DNA of 30,077 nt from a virus, in the IMG/VR virus record IMGVR_UViG_3300034418_009393, positions 1-30,077 of that record; one strand, 5' to 3'. The first letter of the stretch is position 1. Each line of letters starts with the position of its first letter. The notes beneath the pieces were generated by a model. The model did not search any database and was not told the origin of the DNA. It saw nothing but the letters and a program-made list of their open reading frames with translations. Of the stretch, positions 1 through 4,725 are shown in pieces. A program made the translations under genes and the position numbers.

Positions 1-34
1 GGGGCTATTAGACGCCGCACTGGACCGAACGCCT

Positions 35-50
35 CGCGTGCGCGCACGCG
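35..50. repeat. 16-bp perfect GC palindrome
   Basis: The sequence CGCGTGCGCGCACGCG equals its own reverse complement. Flanking bases (GCCT before, AGGC a few bases after) could extend a stem with a small bulge. No U-rich tract follows on either strand within a few bases, so it is not an obvious intrinsic terminator. A protein-binding site or structured RNA element are both possible; the function is unknown. Confidence 0.5.
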
Positions 51-79
51 TAGGAGGCTATTCATTCCCTGAAGGGGAG

Positions 80-101
80 ACCAAGCTATAATTAGCTTGG
101 T
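80..101. repeat. Perfect 9-bp hairpin with TAAT loop
   Basis: The arms ACCAAGCTA and TAGCTTGGT are exact reverse complements around a 4-nt loop. The hairpin lies downstream of the leftward gene 443-282. It is not followed by a T run in the minus-strand reading sense, so a rho-independent terminator is not clear. It may be an RNA 3' end stabiliser or an operator. Confidence 0.5.
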
Positions 102-281
102 GCTGCCTGATTGACTGCAAATGCTTTCGACGGTGGTGTGCTATTCGCTCGACCCAATGGGCGTTGTGGCTAGCACTGCATAGACTAGCCGTCTTCGAAT
201 GCAGCCACCGAGAATGGCAATACTCTGCAAAATGTGGCCCCTTGAGGATAGAGAGCCACTTGTAATGGTCTGAGCGCTTTT

Positions 282-443
282 TTAAGCGTAACATTTTCCA
301 ATCCTATTCATAGCATTTTGAGCTTTGCGTTCAGTATTGTAGTAACCGAAGCAATCTCCATGCTCGTCAATAATCATCCAGGTAGAAGAACCGTTAAAGC
401 GGATATGGTAGCCATTTGCTTGAGCTTTTTCAAAATTAGTCAT
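282..443 (-). CDS. Small unknown protein, 53 aa (early leftward gene)
   Basis: The frame runs from ATG at 443 to TAA at 282 and encodes MTNFEKAQANGYHIRFNGSS followed by a WMIIDEHGDCFGYY stretch and a basic C-terminus. I do not recognise the family. It is called a gene because a GGAG ribosome binding site lies 7 nt before the start, in a leader nearly identical to those of genes 2231-1995 and 2423-2626 (GGAGACAGAC). A copy of the shared promoter module stands at 468-530. It is shorter than most automatic cutoffs. The predicted mixed beta/alpha pattern (aromatic strands, then a basic helix ERKAQNAMNRIGK) suits a small folded early protein. Base composition is more AT-rich than the operon upstream. 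Confidence 0.72.
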   Translation of the reverse strand: MTNFEKAQANGYHIRFNGSSTWMIIDEHGDCFGYYNTERKAQNAMNRIGKCYA

Positions 444-463
444 CGTCTGTCTCCGTGTTTGTT

Positions 464-489
464 ACCCCTTATATGCCGCAATAAGGGGA
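464..489. promoter_or_regulatory. Operator-like palindrome before the 443-282 gene
   Basis: Arms CCCCTTAT (465-472) and ATAAGGGG (481-488) surround an 8-nt spacer. The same palindrome, with 10-bp arms, recurs at 2252-2279 before another leftward gene. It overlaps the probable -10 box (TATAAG read on the minus strand) and would lie at the start of the transcript, as expected for a repressor site or 5' leader hairpin. Confidence 0.6.
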
Positions 490-498
490 GCCCGTAAA
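468..498 (-). promoter_or_regulatory. Sigma70-like promoter for the 443-282 gene
   Basis: Read on the minus strand, a -35-like TTTACG (498-493) is followed by a -10-like TATAAG (473-468) after a long 19-bp spacer; CATATA at 17 bp is an alternative. The block just upstream (510-494, minus strand GCAAATAGGGGGTTTAC) and the run of A/GGG beyond it match the other two promoter copies at 2257-2320 and 2335-2396. That points to one shared regulator or UP-like element. The element abuts the 3' end of the hydrolase gene. Confidence 0.6.
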
Positions 499-528
499 CC
501 CCCTATTTGCATTTTTCCCAATTTTTTT

Positions 529-1185
529 TCAGTTACAATAAGGGAGGGTCTGATTGAGAGGCTTGACACCCCCTATCCGTGTCCACTGGACGCAGCGCTC
601 GACAGGTCGCTCGATTGGCTGACTGAGGGGCTGACTGCTGAGGGGACAGTGGCGCCTGACTGCGCGCTCAATCGTCTGCTGGACGAAGGGGTGTCTGCCG
701 ACGGACAGGTGGCCCTCCCAGGGGAAGTAGTGTCCCTCGCGCCTCGTCCTCGACCCCTCGGGGTACGAGGGCTCACCACGTTCCCACTGCCTGAAGTCGA
801 CGTGCACGCGGACGTTGCTCGGGACCTCGAAGTCCTCGGGGGCGTCCACGGTCGCGAGGAACGCGATCGGACGTCGCGCCTCTCGAGCGGTCCGTACCGC
901 CCTCAGCGCTCCGAGGCTGTGGCCGACGAGGCAGACGGGGCCGACGTGGCCCCTGACCTCTCGGGTCCGCACGTCGTCGTGTGACAGGGCGTCCCTGCCG
1001 GCGAGGCGCTGGCTGAGCTCGTTCATGGCACGGCCTATGTGGGGCTGTTCGCCGAACAGGCCGTTGAAGACGTACCGTCCGTCGCCCACCGGCCCGTCGT
1101 ACGATGCCGTCGCGCATCCCCCTAGGAGGAGCGCGAGGCTCAGCGCACCCAGACGTGATCGTACTTGTTTGGAAGGTTCTCGCAT
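529..1185 (-). CDS. Lipoprotein with alpha/beta-hydrolase (lipase/thioesterase-like) fold
   Basis: The 218-aa product starts at ATG 1185, behind an AGGGG ribosome binding site 6 nt upstream. A longer in-frame start exists but would run through two other genes. It has a short basic N-terminus, a hydrophobic segment and a lipobox LLGGC (Cys24), so it is probably exported and lipid-anchored. It then carries an NGLFGE strand-turn (41-46), the nucleophile elbow GHSLG (Ser90), an acid Asp114 in TVDAPED and His159 in EGHLSV, with QQ-rich helix 169-170 after it. This is the order seen in small alpha/beta hydrolases related to thioesterases and lipases. The substrate is unknown: a lipid, acylated envelope component or peptidoglycan-linked ester are possible. 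The last ~38 residues look unstructured. It is the last gene of the leftward operon and overlaps the preceding membrane-protein gene by 46 bp. Confidence 0.8.
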   Translation of the reverse strand: MREPSKQVRSRLGALSLALLLGGCATASYDGPVGDGRYVFNGLFGEQPHIGRAMNELSQRLAGRDALSHDDVRTREVRGHVGPVCLVGHSLGALRAVRTAREARRPIAFLATVDAPEDFEVPSNVRVHVDFRQWERGEPSYPEGSRTRREGHYFPWEGHLSVGRHPFVQQTIERAVRRHCPLSSQPLSQPIERPVERCVQWTRIGGVKPLNQTLPYCN

Positions 1186-1361
1186 GAGTATCCCCTCTTC
1201 GGTTCGACGTACTCGATCACGCGCTCGCAGTGACCGGTGGAGTGGCTGACCTCTACGGTCGGCATGGACGCCCAGGCGTCGAGGGCCTTCCACGTGACGA
1301 TGAGGACCCACGGCAACGCCCCTAGCACGAACCCCGCCCGAATAGCGAACGACCAGCTCAT
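1140..1361 (-). CDS. Small single-pass membrane protein, 73 aa
   Basis: The product starts MSWSFAIRAGFVLGALPWVL with a hydrophobic N-terminal segment (about 5-25) that would act as a signal anchor. A short extracytoplasmic part carries two cysteines (HCERV and SCENL) and ends in KYDHVWVR. From memory, small proteins with this aromatic/VWV ending occur in other alphaproteobacterial and marine phages, but I cannot confirm that here. The start codon overlaps the upstream stop (ATGA), indicating translational coupling, and its 3' end overlaps the start of the lipoprotein gene by 46 bp. A membrane protein coupled to a lipoprotein in an early operon suggests action at the cell envelope, for example against superinfecting phages; this is inference. 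Confidence 0.75.
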   Translation of the reverse strand: MSWSFAIRAGFVLGALPWVLIVTWKALDAWASMPTVEVSHSTGHCERVIEYVEPKRGYSCENLPNKYDHVWVR

Positions 1362-1756
1362 GCTGGACGCCCCTTCTTGCGCATCGGCACCTCAACGCCC
1401 TTGCGACGGAGGTCTGCGGCCACTGAGGCGATGGAGCGGCGCGTCGTCTTCGCCTCAGGGAACTCACGCTTGACGGCCTCCTCGATGAGGTCGTAGGACA
1501 GTCCGTCCTCCATGAGTAGGAGCTCCTTGACGAGTGCGCCGATGGTGACTGAGGGCATCATCGCGCCCCTGAGCTTGATCGGCTTCGGGGCCTCGGGCTC
1601 GTCGTCTCCGATCACGTCGTCTGCGACTTCCGCCCTCATGGCGTCGATGCGTTCCCGTAGGGCGTCCTTCGACTGCTTCCAGGACTTCAGGGGCTTCTTG
1701 CCCCACTTCTCTGCGAACTCGTTGTGCTGCTCGAGGAGCTCTGCTGTTGTGGTCAT
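1358..1756 (-). CDS. Unknown 132-aa protein, possible helix-turn-helix domain
   Basis: The first ~60 residues are charged and probably helical (EKWGKKPLKSWKQSKDALRE), with an acidic linker (VADDVIGDDEPEAPKP). The C-terminal half (about 65-132) reads GALVKELLLMEDGLSYDLIE, then an AVKREFPEAKTTRRSIASVA helix and a basic RRKGVEVPMRKKGRPA tail. The pattern of helices with a TTRRSIASVA segment suits a small winged-helix or helix-turn-helix DNA-binding fold. This is a visual call without a family assignment. A GGAG site precedes the ATG in the leader CGGAGAAGACAG, similar to other leaders of this region. The stop overlaps the next start. A regulator or an inhibitor of a host protein are both plausible. 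Confidence 0.75.
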   Translation of the reverse strand: MTTTAELLEQHNEFAEKWGKKPLKSWKQSKDALRERIDAMRAEVADDVIGDDEPEAPKPIKLRGAMMPSVTIGALVKELLLMEDGLSYDLIEEAVKREFPEAKTTRRSIASVAADLRRKGVEVPMRKKGRPA

Positions 1757-1784
1757 CTGTCTTCTCCGTGGTTGGATTGAGGGG

Positions 1785-1982
1785 TTACCAGTTGATCGGC
1801 TTCTCAGTGCCGTCTTCGAGGGTGACGAAGCCGTCGGCTCCGTGGTCTTCAGGATGGAGGCGTTTGAGCTCCGCGGTCGCTGCCTTCAGGGTGCCGTTCA
1901 CGATCGTGCGTGAGGTCATCCCGTAGTCAGTCTCCCAGTGGAACTCGAACTCCTGTTGCGAGAGGTGTTGTTCGCTGTGCAT
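1785..1982 (-). CDS. Small unknown protein, 65 aa
   Basis: Starts at ATG 1982 behind a strong AAGGAGG site and encodes MHSEQHLSQQEFEFHWETDY followed by a T/S-rich strand, the helix KAATAELKRLH and a short beta hairpin ending KPINW. No family is recognised. It lies 12 bp after the preceding gene in the leftward operon and 28 bp before the next. The soluble, compact pattern resembles the many uncharacterised early phage proteins. Confidence 0.72.
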   Translation of the reverse strand: MHSEQHLSQQEFEFHWETDYGMTSRTIVNGTLKAATAELKRLHPEDHGADGFVTLEDGTEKPINW

Positions 1983-1994
1983 GTGACTGCCTCC

Positions 1995-2231
1995 TTAGAT
2001 CGAACAGTGTTGACGTATCTGTTGTTCGCTCACTTGACCGTGAGGCCAACGAGCGGACACTTCAGAGATGACGACGTCAGCGTCTTCACCGACGGCCTTG
2101 ACGGCTTTCGGGAACCACATGTCGTCTTCGAGGGTGCCCTCGTCTTCCGACAGTAGGACTTCCTGATATAGGCCGACAAGTTTCTTGTGGCCGTCGCTGA
2201 GTTCCTCGTGGGCAATTACTGGGTCGAACAT
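1995..2231 (-). CDS. Small unknown protein, 78 aa (first gene of leftward operon)
   Basis: I place the start at ATG 2231 (MFDPVIAHEELSDG), because GGAG lies 8 nt before it in the same leader as the 443-282 and 2423-2626 genes. An in-frame ATG at 2270 lies inside the promoter/operator and would add non-coding sequence. The product is acidic in the middle (SEDEGTLEDDMWFPKAVKAV) and ends ARWPHGQVSEQQIRQHCSI. No family is recognised. As the promoter-proximal gene of a strongly marked early operon it is probably expressed soon after infection. Confidence 0.72.
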   Translation of the reverse strand: MFDPVIAHEELSDGHKKLVGLYQEVLLSEDEGTLEDDMWFPKAVKAVGEDADVVISEVSARWPHGQVSEQQIRQHCSI

Positions 2232-2251
2232 GTGTCTGTCTCCGTGGTTGT

Positions 2252-2279
2252 TACCCCTTATATGCCGCAATAAGGGGTA
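2252..2279. promoter_or_regulatory. Operator-like palindrome in the leftward early promoter
   Basis: Arms TACCCCTTAT (2252-2261) and ATAAGGGGTA (2270-2279) are exact reverse complements with an 8-nt spacer. The palindrome covers the likely -10 box of the leftward promoter. A near-identical copy lies at 464-489. The rightward promoter has only a related half (TTACCCCCTAT, 2384-2394), so the two directions may respond differently to a binding protein. Confidence 0.65.
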
Positions 2280-2287
2280 CCCGTAAA
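2257..2287 (-). promoter_or_regulatory. Leftward early promoter
   Basis: Minus-strand TTTACG (2287-2282) serves as the -35 box. TATAAG (2262-2257, 19-bp spacer) or CATATA (2264-2259, 17-bp spacer) serves as the -10 box. The transcript would carry a short leader with GGAGACAGACAC before ATG 2231. The upstream block is one arm of the 38-bp inverted repeat. Confidence 0.65.
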
Positions 2288-2372
2288 CCCCCTATTTGCG
2301 TTTTTCCCAACTTTTTTCCCGCTCTCTATAATAGGGGAAAAAAGTTGGGAAAAATGCAAATAGGGGGTTTAC
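2283..2372. repeat. 38-bp near-perfect inverted repeat between divergent promoters
   Basis: The left arm 2283-2320 and right arm 2335-2372 are reverse complements with a single mismatch (position 2300 against 2355), separated by a 14-nt spacer (2321-2334). Each arm consists of a GGGAAAAAAGTTGGGAAAAA block followed by GCAAATAGGGGG and ends in the outward-facing -35 element TTTAC. A third, partly diverged copy is at 494-530. It probably holds binding sites for a transcription factor or A-tract UP elements serving both directions. As single-stranded DNA or RNA it could form a very long hairpin. Confidence 0.85.
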
Positions 2373-2396
2373 ACGCCCGCAGTTACCCCCTATATT
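2368..2396 (+). promoter_or_regulatory. Rightward early promoter
   Basis: TTTACA (2368-2373) and TATATT (2391-2396) are separated by exactly 17 bp, close to the sigma70 consensus. The upstream arm of the inverted repeat supplies A-tracts. The transcript would start near 2403 and carry a leader with AAGGAGACAGACA before ATG 2423. Confidence 0.75.
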
Positions 2397-2422
2397 GGCA
2401 CCAACAACCAAGGAGACAGACA

Positions 2423-2626
2423 ATGACGAACAATGATAAAGCCCTCGACGCCTTCCTCGCCAAGAAGGCTGAGATCGACGCACAGCTGAAGCGCCTGCAG
2501 GACCTGAGCGACAACATGTTCGAGGCGCACCCTGACGAAGTCAACTACGGTCACGTCGGCAGCCTCGGCTACATGGCCGAGAAGCTGAAGGAGGTCACCG
2601 ACTTCATGTTCAACGAGGGAGAGTGA
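2423..2626 (+). CDS. Small acidic helical protein, 67 aa
   Basis: The start is placed at ATG 2423, 7 nt after an AGGAG site in the shared leader; an upstream in-frame ATG at 2345 lies inside the promoter repeat. The product MTNNDKALDAFLAKKAEIDA continues with a heptad-like helix (QLKRLQDLSDNMFEAHPDEV) and a short second helix ending TDFMFNEGE. It is likely a small helical bundle or coiled coil. No family is recognised. It is the first gene of the rightward unit and shares its leader with two leftward genes. Confidence 0.75.
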   Translation: MTNNDKALDAFLAKKAEIDAQLKRLQDLSDNMFEAHPDEVNYGHVGSLGYMAEKLKEVTDFMFNEGE

Positions 2627-2629
2627 GCG

Positions 2630-2920
2630 ATGCCTGTCAACTCCCTCACACGCCGTGTCGCCGACGAGTTCAAGGACTGCATGGCTGAGACGCTCCAACC
2701 CGACGAGCTCCGAGCCATAGACGCCGAGAACCGCAAGCGATCGGACGCCACCTGTGCCTCACACGACTACTGCGACGCCAACATGGTGATGAACGAGGCC
2801 TTCGAGCGTCTCGAGCTAGAGGTGTTCGGCGACGACGGGATGTCCGAGGAGACCGTGACGCTGTGGAACGAAGCTTGGGACCTCGCACAGTCTGAGGGGT
2901 TCTACTCCCCACATGACTAG
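2630..2920 (+). CDS. Conserved-looking small phage protein, 96 aa
   Basis: Encodes MPVNSLTRRVADEFKDCMAE, then a charged segment and the motif CASHDYCDANMVMNEAFE (about 43-60), followed by acidic helices. From memory, small proteins with an SHDxCDANMVM-type motif occur in other marine and alphaproteobacterial phages, usually without a known role; this is unverified. The His/Cys/Asp cluster could bind a metal. It starts 3 bp after the previous stop behind GAGGGAGAGTGAGCG, which includes a GGGAG ribosome binding site, and its stop overlaps the start of the DenV-like gene, so the genes are translationally coupled. Confidence 0.8.
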   Translation: MPVNSLTRRVADEFKDCMAETLQPDELRAIDAENRKRSDATCASHDYCDANMVMNEAFERLELEVFGDDGMSEETVTLWNEAWDLAQSEGFYSPHD

Positions 2921-3287
2921 GATCAACTGCGTCCCTCCCGAGGAGCTCACGCGGGAGCACCTCGTAGCCGAGTACCGCGAGCTCCCCCGCACGTTCAAGC
3001 TCGCCGTTGCGTGGCACGACCGTGACGGCCGCCTCGAGACGATCCCGCCGACCTATCGCCTCGGCACCGGACACGTCAAGTTCTTCTACGACAAGCTAGG
3101 CTACCTGCTCGACAGGCAGCTAGCCCTCATAGCCGAGATGCTGCGAAGGGGCTACTCCCCTCAACACACCGACCCGTACTCCCTAGTCGTCGACGTGCCC
3201 TCCTGTCTGCTCAACGACTGGGCACCGACGGACGAGGCCCTGGCCAGCAACCGAGAGCGTATAGCGGCTCGCCTGAGGGGCGACTGA
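2913..3287 (+). CDS. denV: Pyrimidine dimer DNA glycosylase (T4 endonuclease V type)
   Basis: The 124-aa product matches T4 endonuclease V closely at the N-terminus: MTRIN at 1-5, HLVAEYRELPR at 16-26 and the GTGHVKFFYDKLGYLLDRQL block. Thr2 (the nucleophilic alpha-amino group after Met removal), Arg22, Glu23 and Arg26, the active-site residues of the T4 enzyme, are all in register. The family (Pyr_excise) removes UV-induced cyclobutane pyrimidine dimers by combined glycosylase and AP-lyase action. The T4 protein is 138 aa and ends in an aromatic WYKYYGK tail that helps dimer recognition. That tail is replaced here by DEALASNRERIAARLRGD, so the C-terminus is diverged. It overlaps the preceding gene by 8 bp. 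A free-living phage exposed to sunlight would benefit from it. Confidence 0.93.
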   Translation: MTRINCVPPEELTREHLVAEYRELPRTFKLAVAWHDRDGRLETIPPTYRLGTGHVKFFYDKLGYLLDRQLALIAEMLRRGYSPQHTDPYSLVVDVPSCLLNDWAPTDEALASNRERIAARLRGD

Positions 3288-3294
3288 CGACACC

Positions 3295-3321
3295 CTCCTA
3301 TCGTTGCAACCAAGATAGGAG
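3295..3321 (+). promoter_or_regulatory. Hairpin sequestering the ribosome binding site of gene 3330
   Basis: CTCCTATC (3295-3302) and GATAGGAG (3314-3321) form a perfect 8-bp stem with an 11-nt loop. The 3' arm contains the AGGAG ribosome binding site, located 8 nt before ATG 3330. In the mRNA the folded form would hide the site, while translation of denV, ending at 3287, stops just short of it. This fits translational control by temperature, protein binding or antisense pairing; which one is not shown. Confidence 0.6.
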
Positions 3322-3329
3322 AAAGTGAC

Positions 3330-3674
3330 ATGGACGACGAAGTAGCATGGGCGGCAGCCTCGGGACCGGGCACGCTGGCCGCACAGGGCGTCTGCTCCTC
3401 AGCCAAGGCGATGGCCGCCGTACAGAACCACCTGTCACAGGGCCACGTCGTCATCGTGGGCCCCAAGGAGTACGTCGAGGGCATGGTCGGTGAGGTCGGA
3501 GGCGGTCAGCCTGAAGACGACGAGCCGATGGAGTTGACACGTGAGAGCATTGAGGCCGCCGACGAGGCCGAGCTCGACGAGCTGCTCGAGGCTCACGGCC
3601 TGGAGGCTGACGACTTCGAGGACGTCGACGCCAAGCGTGAGGCCGTCCTGAAGGCCGTCTTCGTGGACGCCTAA
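3330..3674 (+). CDS. Acidic unknown protein, 114 aa
   Basis: Starts at ATG 3330 after AGGAG, in a hairpin. The N-terminal half (MDDEVAWAAASGPGTLAAQG, then AMAAVQNHLSQGHVVIVGPKEYVEGM) looks globular. The C-terminal third is strongly acidic, ESIEAADEAELDELLEAHGL followed by DAKREAVLKAVF, a helix-extended-helix pattern that recalls small HeH/LEM-type domains found in phage proteins. No function is assigned. It lies between the early DNA-repair gene and the packaging genes. Its separately regulated start suggests that its dosage matters. Confidence 0.75.
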   Translation: MDDEVAWAAASGPGTLAAQGVCSSAKAMAAVQNHLSQGHVVIVGPKEYVEGMVGEVGGGQPEDDEPMELTRESIEAADEAELDELLEAHGLEADDFEDVDAKREAVLKAVFVDA

Positions 3675-3685
3675 GGCACCAGCAT

Positions 3686-3714
3686 GAACGCGGGTCCCCA
3701 CGTGGCCCGCGTTC
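3686..3714 (+). repeat. GC-rich hairpin with ACGCGGG/CCCGCGT arms (copy 1)
   Basis: GAACGCGGG (3686-3694) pairs perfectly with CCCGCGTTC (3706-3714) around an 11-nt loop. It lies 16 nt before the terminase small-subunit start. The same 7-bp core recurs at 6571-6587 and 10325-10340. No U tract follows, so it is more likely an mRNA processing or stability element or an operator than a terminator. Confidence 0.6.
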
Positions 3715-3730
3715 GTGGCATCCTGCGGGC

Positions 3731-4324
3731 ATGGACAAGAACGACCCGCTATACGACCCAGACGACGACCCAGACGTACGCCTCGACGACCTCGCCCTAG
3801 CGACGAGGGAGGCGGCGGAGCTGACCTCCGCCGAGTTCCTAGCCCAACAGCCTACGGACCTGACCTCCGCACAGCGCGCCTCCTACAGGAAGCGAGCGTT
3901 GTTCGTCGAGAACCTGGCCCAGATGGGCAACGTCGCGATGGCTGCTCGAGCCACCGGTTGGAGCCGAGGCACCCCGTACGCATTGCGGCAGACGGACAAG
4001 CTGTTCGCTGAGGCCTGGGATGAGGCAATCGACATCAGCGTCGACATGCTCGAGGGTCAGGCCTGGAGCCTGGCCATGAAGGGCGTCAAGGAGCCCGTCT
4101 TCCACAACGGCGAGCAGTGCGGCTTCAAGGTCAAGTACTCGGAGCGCATGCTGGAGATACTCCTGAAGGCCCGACGCCCGAACACCTACCGTGAGAACGT
4201 GAAAATGGAGCACGACGTCAAGGGCGGCGTACTCGTGGTCCCCGGCGTGGCAAAAGAGGCCGACTGGGAGGCCGCTGCCGTCGAGCAGCAGGCCGAACAC
4301 CGCGCGAGCACGGGAGAAGACTGA
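3731..4324 (+). CDS. Terminase small subunit
   Basis: This 197-aa protein recognises phage DNA and loads it onto the terminase motor. After an acidic N-terminus, residues ~50-95 hold the DNA-binding part: YRKRALFVENLAQMGNVAMA, then ARATGWSRGTPYALRQTDKL, a helix-turn-helix typical of small terminases, followed by FAEAWDEAID. The segment SERMLEILLKARRPNTYREN (about 137-156) is the other family hallmark. The tail (VLVVPGVAKEADW) probably contacts the large subunit. No strong Shine-Dalgarno precedes the ATG, so the exact start is less certain. The gene overlaps the next by 1 bp. The large subunit lies two genes downstream rather than next to it. Confidence 0.88.
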   Translation: MDKNDPLYDPDDDPDVRLDDLALATREAAELTSAEFLAQQPTDLTSAQRASYRKRALFVENLAQMGNVAMAARATGWSRGTPYALRQTDKLFAEAWDEAIDISVDMLEGQAWSLAMKGVKEPVFHNGEQCGFKVKYSERMLEILLKARRPNTYRENVKMEHDVKGGVLVVPGVAKEADWEAAAVEQQAEHRASTGED

Positions 4325-4725
4325 TGAGCAAGGTAGACCCAATTCACGAGACGCTGTCGAAGCCTCAACCCCCGAAGGAGGTGCACAGGAAGCTGCGCAC
4401 TCAGGAGGACAACCGCCACAAGGGCCTCGTCGAGGTGACCATCAGCGACGAGACCGCGCACCTGTTGACCGTGTCCGTCTTCTCGGCCGTCAAGCCGCAG
4501 TTCCTGCGCACGGTCAAGATCAAGGACCAGGGGGCTGACGACCGCAACAGACGGGCCTGTGAGATCGCTGCCGGCGCAGCGGCTGAGGGCCTGAACGAGA
4601 TGTACAACGACAAGCTCGACCCCGAGGAGTGCGCCAAGACGGCACGCAAGCTGTTCGACGACACGCTCCGCGCCTTCCGGCTCGAGGTGGAGCACGGTGG
4701 CAAGGCCACGGGAGTGCTGCAGTGA
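4324..4725 (+). CDS. Unknown protein between terminase subunits, 133 aa
   Basis: Encodes MSKVDPIHETLSKPQPPKEV, then a central beta-rich part (GLVEVTISDETAHLLTVSVF) and a helical C-terminal half (EIAAGAAAEGLNEMYNDKLD, ARKLFDDTLRAFRLEVEHGG). I do not recognise the family. Its start overlaps the small-terminase stop and its stop overlaps the next start (GTGA), so it is translated as part of the packaging operon. A packaging accessory or small structural protein is plausible from position only. Confidence 0.78.
   Translation: MSKVDPIHETLSKPQPPKEVHRKLRTQEDNRHKGLVEVTISDETAHLLTVSVFSAVKPQFLRTVKIKDQGADDRNRRACEIAAGAAAEGLNEMYNDKLDPEECAKTARKLFDDTLRAFRLEVEHGGKATGVLQ

Larger units (their letters stand above)
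1..281. other. Left-end stretch without a convincing gene
   Basis: No reading frame here has a ribosome binding site, recognisable domain or the codon habits of the neighbouring genes. The stretch contains a 16-bp GC palindrome at 35-50 (CGCGTGCGCGCACGCG) and a perfect hairpin at 80-101 (arms ACCAAGCTA/TAGCTTGGT, loop TAAT). A minus-strand open frame at 294-58 overlaps the end of the 443-282 gene, lacks a ribosome binding site and resembles no family I know. I looked for tRNA T-loop and acceptor-stem pairing and found none. From about 60 on, the tract is more AT-rich than the genes from 529 onward. Confidence 0.5.

Noticed and set aside
58-294. Minus-strand open frame of 78 residues
   Set aside because: No ribosome binding site, no family match, overlap with the end of a supported gene, and a residue composition (many His, Ser, Arg) typical of a non-coding read.
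1-300. Possible tRNA gene
   Set aside because: A TTCGAAT heptamer (about 194-200) looks like a T-loop, but the flanking 5-base arms do not pair and no acceptor stem was found.
649-984. Plus-strand open frames of 111 and 144 residues opposite the hydrolase gene
   Set aside because: They are antisense to a gene with a clear lipoprotein signal and catalytic triad; high-GC genes commonly give such frames.
1186-1467. A long in-frame upstream extension of the lipoprotein gene (to 312 residues)
   Set aside because: It would overlap two well-supported genes and lacks a ribosome binding site. The ATG at 1185 has a good site, and only that start gives a proper lipoprotein signal sequence.
2232-2270. 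Extended start of the 2231-1995 gene at ATG 2270
   Set aside because: The extension passes through the promoter and operator palindrome; the shared leader with GGAG places the start at 2231.
2283-2372. The long inverted repeat as a CRISPR repeat or transposon end
   Set aside because: There are no regularly spaced repeats, no transposase and no target duplication. The arms end in promoter elements instead.
2345-2422. Extended start of the 2423-2626 gene at ATG 2345
   Set aside because: It lies inside the inverted repeat and -35/-10 boxes. The AGGAG leader before ATG 2423 is conserved among three genes.
3715-4011. Plus-strand open frame of 98 residues overlapping the small terminase start
   Set aside because: It is an out-of-frame shadow with Arg/Pro-rich composition; the terminase frame carries the helix-turn-helix.
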